A DNA stretch of 64,000 nt from an uncultured Sanguibacteroides sp. (GTDB taxonomy: Bacteria > Bacteroidota > Bacteroidia > Bacteroidales > Marinifilaceae): contig NZ_UQRQ01000006.1 in assembly GCF_900543425.1 (NCBI RefSeq), positions 1 through 64,000 of the forward strand. The letters run 5' to 3'. Positions 35,558 to 43,951 of the stretch are shown here, piece by piece (position 1 is the stretch's first letter; every line of letters begins with the position of its first letter). The notes beneath the pieces are model-generated. The model searched no databases. It had not been told where the DNA came from and saw only the letters and a list, made by a program, of their open reading frames with translations. The position numbers and the translations under genes were made by a program.

Positions 35558-35777
35558 CTTAATCCCCAATCACTCAATCCCTTAATCCTTTAATCCCCCA
35601 ATCCCTTGTCTCTTCAAATCGTAAATCTAAAATCCGAAATCGTAAATCTCTTTAATCTCTTAATCCCCAATCACTCAATCACAGAATCCTTTAATCCCGA
35701 ATCCCTTGTCTCTTCAAATCATAAATCTTAAATCCGAAATCGTAAATCTTTTCAATCCCTGTCCCCGTTGGGTTATT
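35558..35777 (-). repeat. Dispersed GATT-rich intergenic repeat, copy 2 (internally duplicated)
   Basis: Read on the minus strand it begins AAATAACCCAACGGGGAC and runs through the same word order as 10116-10250. Here the roughly 97-bp unit (GATTTACGATTTCGGATTT..., GAAGAGACAAGGGATT, GATTGAGTGATTGGGGATTAAG) occurs twice in tandem with small differences. It fills most of the 413-base gap between rsmE and the EF-G-like gene and has no coding potential. Confidence 0.8.
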
Positions 35778-35822
35778 TGATGGAAAGTTCGTGATTAAAC
35801 TTAAAATGAAATAGGGGCTTAC

Positions 35823-35857
35823 AAAAAATAGGCTTTGTTACAAAGCCTATTTTTTAT
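35823..35857 (-). terminator. Terminator after the EF-G-like gene
   Basis: AAAAAATAGGCTTTG pairs with CAAAGCCTATTTTTT around a 3-base loop, 14 bases beyond the stop codon. Confidence 0.85.
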
Positions 35858-35870
35858 TTGATTTTCGGAA

Positions 35871-38027
35871 TTATTCTTCCGACTCTTCTTCGTGGTATGC
35901 CTTAAGCAGCTCTTCCTGGATCTCTCCCGGAACTTTTTCATAACCGGAGAAACTCATTGTGAAGGTTGCACGACCGCCTGTAATGGAACTCAAAGCGGTT
36001 GAATAGCGTTGCATCTCTTTTAGAGGTACTTTAGCCATTAGCTTCTGGAATCCCGAATCGGCTTCCATGCCCATGATAACAGCCCGGCGGGTTTGTAAAT
36101 CTCCCATTACATCTCCCATGCAATCGTCCGGTACGAGAACCTCTACATCGTAAATAGGTTCCAAAATCTTGGGATTGGCTTGTTTGAAGGCCGTACTGAA
36201 AGCGTTACGTCCGGCTAATTTGAACGAGATTTCATTGGAATCCACGGGATGCATCTTTCCGTCGTATACACATACCCGGATATCGCGGGCGTAAGATCCG
36301 GTTAGCGGACCTTCTTCCATTTTTTCCATGATACCTTTCAAAATGGCAGGCATAAAGCGAGCCTCGATAACACCGCCGACAATACAATTATAAAATATGA
36401 GTTTTCCACCCCACGGTAGATTTACTTCTTCCTTGTCTTTGATCGACATTTTGGTATCGACATTATTGATTTTGTAAGTTACCGGATCGGGCATTCCCTC
36501 CGTGTAAGGTTCAATGACCAGGTGAACTTCCCCGAATTGTCCGGCACCTCCGGATTGTTTTTTATGCCGGTAATCGGCATACGAGAATTTGGTAATGGTC
36601 TCCCGGTAAGGTATTCTCGGGGGAATGAATTCGATTTCTATTTTATCGTTATGTTCGATACGCCACTTCATGGTATTCAGATGGAATTCCCCTTGTCCGG
36701 AAATAATCATCTGCTTTAATTCTTTCGAATACTCCACGTTGAATGTCGGATCCTCTTGATGAATCCGTTGTAAAACTTCTGCCAGTTTTTCGTCGTCACT
36801 ATTATTGACGGCTTTTAGTGCCGTTCTGAAACGCGGGTTCGGGTAAACGATTTGTGCGAATTTGTAATCGCAATCTTTTGTATTCAACGTATCCCCGTTT
36901 CCTGTATTTTTCAGCTTCACGGTTGCCCCGATATCGCCGGCCATTAATTCGGTCACCTTTGTCCGGTTCTTTCCGGCGACAACGTAGAGTTGTGATATAC
37001 GCTCCTTGGTGTCTGTATTTACGTTATAAAGATCGTCCCCCTCGTGGATAGTGCCGGAAGCGACCTTAAAATAAATGACTTCTCCCAAATGCGGTTCAAC
37101 GGTGGTATTAAACATGTAAAGAGAGGTCGGGCCTTTCTCGTCATAGGGAACTGCTGTACCGTCTTCCGTAACGGATGGAGGCATTTCATTGGCTTTCGGG
37201 GCGACGTTAATAAGAAATTCCATGAATCGGCGTACACACATGTCTTTTTCGGCAGATACACAAAATACGGGGAACATATCGCGGTTTACCAATCCTTTTC
37301 GGATTCCCGAACGCATCTCTTCTTCCGTCAGACTGCCCTTTTCGAAAAAGAGCTCCATCAGGTTTTCATCATTCTCCGCGGCGGCTTCGATCAGTGCATT
37401 GTGCAATTCGTTGGCTTTTTCTTCTTCCTCGACCGGGATGGGAAGTACGTCCGGTTTTCCTCCTTCTGGCTTCCATTGGTACATCTCCATCTTTAACACG
37501 TCGATGACTTTATTAAAACCGGCACCCTGATTTACCGGATATTGGATTAGAACGACTTTAGAGCCGAAAGCGGCTTTAGCTTGTTCTACCGTATGTTCAA
37601 AATTAGATTTTTCGTGATCTAATTGATTGATAACAAATATCAATGGTTTATTGAGTTTTTTGGCATGACGGCTGATAATTTCCGTTCCTACCTCGACACC
37701 TCTTACGGCATTTATAACCATTACTCCGGTGTCGACAACATTCAGCGCAGAGATAACTCCACCGACAAAATCGTCAGCACCCGGAGTATCGATAAAATTG
37801 AGCTTGTGCTCTTTCCACTCCGTGTATAGAACGGCAGGAAACACAGAAGAACCGTATTCTTGCTCTACCGGACGATAGTCGGATGAGGTGTTTTTGGCAC
37901 TAATGCTACCTCTGCGCGGGATGACCCCGCCTTCATACATCATGGCTTCAGCCAACGTGGTCTTGCCCGAACCGGAGCTACCCACTAAGGCAATGTTCTT
38001 AATTTCGTTTGGTTTATAGGTTTTCAT
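35871..38027 (-). CDS. EF-G paralogue with altered GTPase motifs (EF-G2-like)
   Basis: The 718-residue protein has the five EF-G domains, but its G domain departs from canonical EF-G. The P-loop is GSSGSGKTT (17-25). Switch I, normally ERGITI, reads EYGSSV (58-63). G3, normally DTPGH, is DTPGADDF (80-87), replacing the catalytic His by Ala84. G4 is NQLD (134-137) instead of NKxD. In Bacteroides thetaiotaomicron a paralogue, EF-G2, translocates ribosomes without GTPase activity and is induced by carbon starvation; this protein probably belongs there. ATG 38027 is used because the ORF start 54 bases further upstream adds 18 unrelated residues. The canonical fusA is not in this window. Confidence 0.85.
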   Translation of the reverse strand: MKTYKPNEIKNIALVGSSGSGKTTLAEAMMYEGGVIPRRGSISAKNTSSDYRPVEQEYGSSVFPAVLYTEWKEHKLNFIDTPGADDFVGGVISALNVVDTGVMVINAVRGVEVGTEIISRHAKKLNKPLIFVINQLDHEKSNFEHTVEQAKAAFGSKVVLIQYPVNQGAGFNKVIDVLKMEMYQWKPEGGKPDVLPIPVEEEEKANELHNALIEAAAENDENLMELFFEKGSLTEEEMRSGIRKGLVNRDMFPVFCVSAEKDMCVRRFMEFLINVAPKANEMPPSVTEDGTAVPYDEKGPTSLYMFNTTVEPHLGEVIYFKVASGTIHEGDDLYNVNTDTKERISQLYVVAGKNRTKVTELMAGDIGATVKLKNTGNGDTLNTKDCDYKFAQIVYPNPRFRTALKAVNNSDDEKLAEVLQRIHQEDPTFNVEYSKELKQMIISGQGEFHLNTMKWRIEHNDKIEIEFIPPRIPYRETITKFSYADYRHKKQSGGAGQFGEVHLVIEPYTEGMPDPVTYKINNVDTKMSIKDKEEVNLPWGGKLIFYNCIVGGVIEARFMPAILKGIMEKMEEGPLTGSYARDIRVCVYDGKMHPVDSNEISFKLAGRNAFSTAFKQANPKILEPIYDVEVLVPDDCMGDVMGDLQTRRAVIMGMEADSGFQKLMAKVPLKEMQRYSTALSSITGGRATFTMSFSGYEKVPGEIQEELLKAYHEEESEE

Positions 38028-38168
38028 TGTAATACCTTTAAAGTTAATATTTATATTACAAATAATCTCATAAAAATTCAACGATCACAAAGTAGTAAAG
38101 TTTTTATTAAAATACAATAGTTAATGTCATTCTTGGTAAAAATAGTGTGTAATACGGGAGGAATATTA

Positions 38169-38198
38169 TATTTTTGTCAGGAAAACATGACAAAAATA
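38169..38198. promoter_or_regulatory. Overlapping face-to-face promoters within an inverted repeat
   Basis: Plus-strand TATTTTTG (38169-38176) and minus-strand TATTTTTG (38191-38198) both fit TAnnTTTG. They lie in the two arms of a perfect 10-bp inverted repeat (ATTTTTGTCA / TGACAAAAAT, 38170-38179 and 38188-38197). Predicted start sites (about 38183 plus, 38184 minus) nearly coincide, serving the metallopeptidase and EF-G-like genes. Confidence 0.6.
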
Positions 38199-38243
38199 AT
38201 TTGGCGTGTTTTTTGTATGCCATAAGTTGAATCAAAATCTTAA

Positions 38244-38954
38244 ATGTATATGACAGAAACAGCGATGAGACCCGATATATGGATTTGGGTAATATTTATT
38301 GGATTTACTTTGTTGAGTTGGTTGATCAGCCAGCAATTGAAAAGCAGGTTTAAAAAATATTCGAATATTCCCACGACGAACGGAATGACGGGAAAGGATG
38401 TGGTCGAGAAAATGTTGCGGGATAACGGAATACAGGGAGTGAAGATCGGGAGCGTTGAAGGTCAGTTGACCGATCATTATAATCCCGCGGATAAGACCAT
38501 TAATTTGAGCAAGGAAGTTTACTATGGAGCCAATATTGCAGCTGCTGCCGTGGCGGCACATGAATGCGGTCACGCTTTACAGCACGCGAAGGCTTACCAG
38601 ATGCTGAAATTACGTTCTTCTTTGGTGCCTGTTGTCAGCTTTGCTTCTCATTGGGTGCAGTGGATATTATTGGCCGGTATATTAATGGTAAACACCTTTC
38701 CCAGTTTGTTGTTGATTGGTATCTGTTTGTTTGCCACGATTACCCTGTTTAGTTTTATTACTTTACCCGTGGAGATCGATGCCAGTCATAGGGCTTTGGT
38801 ATGGTTACGTTCCTCGGGAATTACCAATAACCAAACTCAAGGATACGCTTTCGATGCCTTAAAGTGGGCTGCTTATACTTATGTAATTGCTGCTTTATCC
38901 TCGTTGGCAACGTTACTTTATTACGTCATGATCTACCTGGGACGCAGAAACTAA
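38244..38954 (+). CDS. YugP-type neutral zinc metallopeptidase
   Basis: The 236-residue membrane protein has an N-terminal span (WIWVIFIGFTLLSWLIS), a soluble part with VKIGSVEGQLTDHYNPADKTINLSKEVYY, then the zinc motif AAHECGHALQHA with His106, Glu107 and His110, and three or four C-terminal spans. This is the PF04298 (YugP) family, zinc-dependent membrane peptidases whose substrates are not generally known. An ATG at 38250 (MTETAM) is an equally possible start. It is single, with a terminator after it. Confidence 0.9.
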   Translation: MYMTETAMRPDIWIWVIFIGFTLLSWLISQQLKSRFKKYSNIPTTNGMTGKDVVEKMLRDNGIQGVKIGSVEGQLTDHYNPADKTINLSKEVYYGANIAAAAVAAHECGHALQHAKAYQMLKLRSSLVPVVSFASHWVQWILLAGILMVNTFPSLLLIGICLFATITLFSFITLPVEIDASHRALVWLRSSGITNNQTQGYAFDALKWAAYTYVIAALSSLATLLYYVMIYLGRRN

Positions 38955-38956
38955 AA

Positions 38957-38990
38957 TAAAAAAGTCGGCTGATTTCAGCCGACTTTTTTG
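38957..38990. terminator. Bidirectional terminator between metallopeptidase gene and metK
   Basis: AAAAAGTCGGCTGA pairs with TCAGCCGACTTTTT around TT, followed by T on the plus strand and preceded by A. Confidence 0.9.
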
Positions 38991-39047
38991 TAAATGGTAA
39001 GTTCGATTTTCAATTTCTTGTTTTTTAACCTGCAATTGTCCATTAAA

Positions 39048-40337
39048 TTACAATTGGAACGCCTTCCGGATCGTTTCCACGTAATCCAGCTTTTCCCACG
39101 TGAATAGTTCTACCTCTTTCTCAATGATCGGCCAATAGTTTGAGGTGTATACTTTTTTTACAACACGGGGCGTACGTCCCATATGTCCGTAACTTGCGGT
39201 TTCCGAATATATCGGATTGCGGAGCTTCAAACGTTCTTCTATGGCTCTCGGGCGCAAATCGAAAATCTCCTCTATTTTCTGAGCAATGGCAGAATCATTT
39301 AGATTTGTTTTTGCCGTGCCGTAAGTGTTCACGAAGATACCGACAGGTTTGGCTATACCGATGGCATAAGAGATTTGAATCAATATTTCGTCTGCAATTC
39401 CGGCTGCAACCATATTTTTGGCAATGTGGCGAGCCGCGTAAGCCGCGGAGCGGTCTACTTTAGATGGATCTTTTCCAGAAAAAGCACCTCCCCCGTGTGC
39501 ACCTTTACCTCCATACGTGTCTACAATGATTTTTCTTCCGGTGACACCGGTATCTCCATGCGGGCCTCCGATTACGAATTTTCCGGTCGGATTAACGTGT
39601 AAAATTAGATTTTCATCGAAAAGAGCTTGTACCCGTTCCGGTAATTGAGCTTTTACTCTTGGTAAAAGGACGTGGATAATATCTTGCCGGATTTGATCTA
39701 CCATTTGTGCATCTGCGGTTAGCTGGGCTTCGCGAGTATGTTCTTTGGGATAAATAAATTCATCGTGCTGGGTGGAAATCACGATCGTATGAATCCGTGA
39801 CGGTTTATTGTTGTCACCGTATTCGATGGTTACTTGTGATTTGGAGTCGGGACGGAGGTAAGTCATTTTTTCCTTTTCTTTTCGAATTTGCGCCAACTCG
39901 TATAATAATAGGTGTGATAATTCTAAAGACAAAGGCATATAGTTGTCTGTTTCGTTACAGGCATACCCGAACATCATGCCTTGATCTCCGGCACCTTGTT
40001 CCATAGGATCTTCCCTTACCACTCCCCGGTTAATGTCGGGTGATTGCTCGTGAATGGCACTTAATACGCCGCAGCTATTCCCGTCAAACATGTATTCGCT
40101 TTTCGTGTAACCAATGTGATTGATCACGTCACGGGCAATTTGTTGAACGTCTACATAAGTATTCGTCTTTACCTCTCCGGCAATGACGGTTTGTCCCGTT
40201 GTGACCAATGTCTCACAGGCTACTTTTGCATTTGGATCGAAGGCAATGATCTTGTCGAGAATCGCATCGGAAATTTGATCGGCCACTTTGTCCGGATGGC
40301 CTTCCGATACGGATTCGGAAGTAAATAAATATCCCAT
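39048..40337 (-). CDS. metK: S-adenosylmethionine synthetase
   Basis: The 429-residue protein is MetK throughout: FTSESVSEGHPDKVADQISDAILD at the N-terminus (ATP and Mg contacts), GDQGMMFGYACNET, GPHGDTGVTGRKIIVDTYGG and GGGAFSGKDPSKVDRSAAYAARHIAKN. It is longer than E. coli MetK (384) in the middle segment (PKEHTREAQLTADAQMVDQIRQ), as in other Bacteroidales. It makes SAM from methionine and ATP. The leader upstream contains GATT-type repeat words; no SAM riboswitch was recognised. Confidence 0.96.
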   Translation of the reverse strand: MGYLFTSESVSEGHPDKVADQISDAILDKIIAFDPNAKVACETLVTTGQTVIAGEVKTNTYVDVQQIARDVINHIGYTKSEYMFDGNSCGVLSAIHEQSPDINRGVVREDPMEQGAGDQGMMFGYACNETDNYMPLSLELSHLLLYELAQIRKEKEKMTYLRPDSKSQVTIEYGDNNKPSRIHTIVISTQHDEFIYPKEHTREAQLTADAQMVDQIRQDIIHVLLPRVKAQLPERVQALFDENLILHVNPTGKFVIGGPHGDTGVTGRKIIVDTYGGKGAHGGGAFSGKDPSKVDRSAAYAARHIAKNMVAAGIADEILIQISYAIGIAKPVGIFVNTYGTAKTNLNDSAIAQKIEEIFDLRPRAIEERLKLRNPIYSETASYGHMGRTPRVVKKVYTSNYWPIIEKEVELFTWEKLDYVETIRKAFQL

Positions 40338-40349
40338 AATAATTTTAAA

Positions 40350-40446
40350 TTTTAAATTGTAGATTGTAAATTAATTTTTGATTTATGATTTCCGATTTAT
40401 GATTAAATTCAGATATTGTCCTCTTTAAATCGTAAATCTACAATTG
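40350..40446. repeat. GATT/AATC-rich sequence upstream of metK
   Basis: Words such as TTTATGATTTCCGATTTATGATT and AATCGTAAATCTACAATTG recur here in the same style as the other dispersed repeats, but no long co-linear match to them was found, so it is a weaker member. Confidence 0.4.
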
Positions 40447-40626
40447 TTATTTGTTAATGGAAAGTAAACGGATGGTTGAATCAGAATCGGTTCGCATTTT
40501 AGCACTTTTTTTCCGTGGTTGCAATCAGCCAAATCTTTCCACTTTTTTCGGTGACAAAGATATGGAATTTATTCGGAAGAACTCTTGCTTTTCAAGATAA
40601 ATAATCAAAATAAATGTGTCTTATAT

Positions 40627-41244
40627 ATGAAGTTTAAAGTCTCGTTTCGACCGGAGGTTTTTTTGATTAATAACGGAAAAATAAAGGTATACAAGGCTTC
40701 CGATCTTGCTTTTGTAAAAGAATCGGGAGAAGGAAAGTCCGGTTTTGTTCAGGCAAAAGACGGTTCTTTGTGGGCAACCAATGAAAAAGAGTTGGTGAAA
40801 ATCGATGTACAAAACTTGAAGGTAGAGAGGGTCGTATTGGGAGACGATATTTCCGTTTATTATGATCGTTCTTTTTCGTACAGACCCGCGACTCTTGCCG
40901 TCTCTACGGATGGAGAAACCTTGTTTTTTGCCAAAGAGCAGAAAGAGGGACAGTGGAGTATATACGGAAAAGAGGTTTGGAAATTCGATGTCTTTTCCCG
41001 AAAAGCGACTAAATTTTATTCGGCACCTTCCGCAGACCTTTCCGTGTACGGGTCGGCTCTGAAGGTGAACCCGAAAACCGGAGATCTTTATATTACATAC
41101 ACGGAAGACGGTTATGGTACCTATTATTTAAATACGGCTATTTATATCGTCGACGGTAAAAGCGGACTACTAAAAGAGAAGATATTTTACACGAAAGAGA
41201 ATGAAGATACGTATTGGTTCCCTTCGGTCATTGTATTTGATTAA
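40627..41244 (+). pseudogene. C-terminal fragment of a DUF5074/YncE-like beta-propeller protein
   Basis: The 205-residue frame shows propeller-like repeats (KDGSLWATNEKELVKIDVQNLKVERV; RPATLAVSTDGETLFFAKE; KVNPKTGDLYITYTEDGYGTYYLNTAIYIVDGKSG) and ends DTYWFPSVIVFD, resembling the C-terminal part of DUF5074 surface proteins. Those are usually about 350 or more residues with a lipoprotein signal; here the N-terminal blades and signal are absent, and the upstream 250 bases hold no matching sequence in any frame that I can see. It is most likely a truncated remnant, although a short cytoplasmic protein cannot be excluded. A terminator shared with the ABC-F gene follows. Confidence 0.55.
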
Positions 41245-41255
41245 TAAATATTTAA

Positions 41256-41296
41256 AAAGCAGGTCTCCGGCTGAAAAAGTTGGAGACCGTTTTTAT
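41256..41296. terminator. Bidirectional terminator between propeller fragment and ABC-F gene
   Basis: GGTCTCC (41262-41268) pairs with GGAGACC (41282-41288), with A-rich 5' and T-rich 3' flanks. Confidence 0.7.
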
Positions 41297-41308
41297 TGGT
41301 ATCGTATA

Positions 41309-42949
41309 TTACTTTTTGCGTTCAATTTCCCGTAGGTTTTCCATCTTTTTCTTTTGTAAAAAGCCATGGATGTCTTCCAGGTGCTCTTTGACCCGTTTAT
41401 TGCCGAATTCGTATACTTTTTTCACTAATCCGCTTAAAAAATCCCGGTCGTGTGATACAACAATCAGGGTTCCGTCAAAATCGATCAATGCGTTTTTTAA
41501 AATGTCTTTGGTTTTTAAGTCCAAATGGTTGGTCGGCTCATCCAAAATCAACAAATTCACCGGGGATAAAAGGAGTTTGATCATGGCCAGGCGGGTTCGT
41601 TCTCCTCCCGATAAAACTTTGACTTTTTTATCGATGTCATCGCCGCTGAACATAAAAGCTCCCAATAAATCTTTGATTTTACTTTTTAATTCGCTCGGCG
41701 TAACATCGTCTATGGTTTGATAAACCGTCAGGCTTTCATCCAATAACGAGGCTTGATTCTGGGCGAAATAACCGATTTGTACGTTATGCCCTAAACTTAA
41801 TTTTCCCGTGTAGTCGTTAATTTCTCCCATGATACATTTTACCAACGTGGATTTACCCTCTCCGTTGCGTCCCACGAAAGCGACTTTCTCTCCTCGTTCG
41901 ATAGTGAAATGGGCCTCCTCAAATACCGTGTGATCTCCGTAATTTTTAGACAACTCCTGAACAATAACCGGGTAATTACCGGAACGGGGTGCGGGTGGAA
42001 ATTTTAGTCTTAAGGCTGAGGTATCCTCTTCGTCTACTTCCAGAATCTCTAATTTTTCCAGCATTTTCACCCTGGATTGAACCTGTAATGTTTTAGAATA
42101 AGTTCCTTTAAAACGCTCTATAAACTCTTTTGTTTCGGCAATCATTTTTTGTTGTTCGTCATAAGCTTTTTGTTGCTGTATGCGCCTTTCTTGCCGCAAA
42201 ATGAGGTATTGCGAGTAATTTACCTTGTAATCGTATATCCGTCCCATGGTGACCTCTATGGTCCGGGTGGTGATATTATCGACGAAAGTCCGGTCGTGGG
42301 AAATGACAACGACCGCTTTCCCGTTATTGATAAGGAACTCTTCCAGCCATTGAATGGAATCGATATCCAAATGGTTGGTAGGTTCATCTAATAAAAGTAC
42401 GTCCGGATTTTTAAGTAGCATTTTAGCCAGTTCGATACGCATCCTCCATCCTCCGCTGAAATCACCTGTCGGACGATCGAAATCTTCCCGCTGGAATCCT
42501 AATCCGAGAAGAATCTTTTCAACATCGGCTTCGTAATGAGTGGCGTCGATACTATAATATTTTTCACTTAGCGTGGAGACCTCCTCTATTAGCTTATAGT
42601 ATTCCGGAGAGTCGTAGTCTGTCCTTTCGGTTAGTTGTTGGTTGAGTTCTTCTATTCGTTTCTCCATGGCGAAGAGATGAGCGAACGCCTGAGAAGTTTC
42701 TTCGAATACCGATCGGCTGTTCTCGGTCATCAGGTGCTGGGGAAGATAGGCTACCACCGTGTCTTTAGGTATGGAAATATTACCCCGGTTAGGTTGTCGT
42801 TCTCCCGCGAGTATTTTCAATAAGGTCGATTTACCTGCACCGTTTTTTCCCATTAAGGCAATTCGATCTTTCTCGTTGATGACAAATGATATGTCTTTGA
42901 ATAAAGCCCTGTCTCCAAATTCTACTGTTAATCCGTCTACTGAAATCAT
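41309..42949 (-). CDS. ABC-F family ATPase (Uup/EttA/YbiT-like)
   Basis: The 546-residue protein has two ABC domains without membrane spans: Walker A GKNGAGKSTLLK (about 36) and GRNGEGKSTLVK (about 359), signatures FSGGWRMRIELAKMLL and LSGGERTRLAMIKLLL, and Walker B LLLDEPTNHLD and LILDEPTNHLD. The charged linker (about residues 240-320) is the P-site tRNA-interaction region of ABC-F proteins. These act on the ribosome in translation or resistance; a housekeeping YbiT/Uup-like member seems most likely. It lies alone, convergent to the propeller fragment. Confidence 0.92.
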   Translation of the reverse strand: MISVDGLTVEFGDRALFKDISFVINEKDRIALMGKNGAGKSTLLKILAGERQPNRGNISIPKDTVVAYLPQHLMTENSRSVFEETSQAFAHLFAMEKRIEELNQQLTERTDYDSPEYYKLIEEVSTLSEKYYSIDATHYEADVEKILLGLGFQREDFDRPTGDFSGGWRMRIELAKMLLKNPDVLLLDEPTNHLDIDSIQWLEEFLINNGKAVVVISHDRTFVDNITTRTIEVTMGRIYDYKVNYSQYLILRQERRIQQQKAYDEQQKMIAETKEFIERFKGTYSKTLQVQSRVKMLEKLEILEVDEEDTSALRLKFPPAPRSGNYPVIVQELSKNYGDHTVFEEAHFTIERGEKVAFVGRNGEGKSTLVKCIMGEINDYTGKLSLGHNVQIGYFAQNQASLLDESLTVYQTIDDVTPSELKSKIKDLLGAFMFSGDDIDKKVKVLSGGERTRLAMIKLLLSPVNLLILDEPTNHLDLKTKDILKNALIDFDGTLIVVSHDRDFLSGLVKKVYEFGNKRVKEHLEDIHGFLQKKKMENLREIERKK

Positions 42950-43155
42950 AAATCTAAATTAAAAAATACCTGAACGGATTAAGAATCAAACAGAAAAAGA
43001 TCGTTGACTCTTAATTTTGATCAGCGGTGCGAAGATAGAATAAATTATCTGTTTGGCAAGGTTGTCCGCTTGTCTAATGGTTGAAAGAATAAAGAGATTT
43101 TGTACTCCCTTTTGTTTATAATAATGTTATTTTTAAAAATATTATAGAAATTGAA

Positions 43156-43186
43156 TTGTGATCTTTGGATTATTAGCTTATTTTTG
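43156..43186 (+). promoter_or_regulatory. Promoter of the ECF sigma gene
   Basis: TTG (43156-43158), 20 bases, then TATTTTTG (43179-43186), fits the Bacteroidetes housekeeping consensus; the leader to the ATG at 43219 is about 25 bases. Confidence 0.6.
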
Positions 43187-43218
43187 CTTTAAAGATACTT
43201 TATCCAAAACGAGTAAAA

Positions 43219-43794
43219 ATGGGTGTGTTAAAAATTCAGGAACGGATAGAAATGAGACAGTTGTATCATGATTATTATGAGCCATTGGTGTTGTGGGCGG
43301 ATACGATTGTGAAAGATATGAATTTGGCGGAGGATGTGGTGCAGGAGTTTTTTATTCGTTTGTGGGAGAAAAAGTTATATGAGCATTTAAAACAAAAACA
43401 TTTAAAGTCCTACCTGTATACTTCCGTGCGGAATTTGGCTTTACGGAAATTGCAAACGAAGAATAAGATCGAGAATTTGCCTGATATATCTCTCGTGGAA
43501 AAAGTGTGGGAAGATGCAGACCATACGCATGATGAGCTCATAAAGCACATCATGGACGAAATACAGAAGTTGCCTCCTCGAAGTAGGAAAATCCTGGAAT
43601 GTGTTCATTTGAAAAATATGAAATACGCGGAGGTGGCGGAGGAAATGGGAGTCTCTGTTTCTACGGTTAAGACGTTGTTGGTTCGTTGCGTGAAGTCTTT
43701 GCGCCAATCCATGGAAGGAAGTATATTGCTATTCTATATCTATACGGTTAAAGCGGTTAAATTTATATCGATTCCAAGAAACAACATCGTATAG
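43219..43794 (+). CDS. ECF RNA polymerase sigma-70 factor
   Basis: The 191-residue protein has sigma region 2 (YHDYYEPLVLWADTIVKDMNLAEDVVQEFFIRLWEK) and region 4 (LPPRSRKILECVHLKNMKYAEVAEEMGVSVSTVKTLLVRCVKSLR), without region 3, as in ECF factors of the Bacteroidetes family. It should be held inactive by the FecR-type protein encoded next and direct transcription of the SusC/SusD locus on substrate signal. It has its own terminator, so the fecR and susC genes are not simply cotranscribed with it. Confidence 0.93.
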   Translation: MGVLKIQERIEMRQLYHDYYEPLVLWADTIVKDMNLAEDVVQEFFIRLWEKKLYEHLKQKHLKSYLYTSVRNLALRKLQTKNKIENLPDISLVEKVWEDADHTHDELIKHIMDEIQKLPPRSRKILECVHLKNMKYAEVAEEMGVSVSTVKTLLVRCVKSLRQSMEGSILLFYIYTVKAVKFISIPRNNIV

Positions 43795-43825
43795 GGAATA
43801 ACCTTATACCGGATGTTCGGTCGGG

Positions 43826-43868
43826 TAGCCCTTTGCTAACATAATGGCAAGGGGCTATTTTTATTTTA
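43826..43868 (+). terminator. Terminator between ECF sigma gene and fecR
   Basis: TAGCCCTTTGC pairs with GCAAGGGGCTA (one G-U pair) and is followed by TTTTTATTTTA. Confidence 0.8.
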
Positions 43869-43951
43869 TGATAATTTTTTTCAAAAAAAATATAATTCGT
43901 TGTCAACCGTTTTGGAGATTCATGTCTATTATATACAAAATAGAATAAAAT

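Noticed and set aside
35558..35777. Tandem repeats considered as a CRISPR array
   Set aside because: Units are adjacent with no unique spacers of constant length, internal words vary, and no cas genes are near.
40338..40626. SAM riboswitch in the metK leader
   Set aside because: No SAM-I type stem or conserved core was seen; the leader is AT-rich with GATT-type words.
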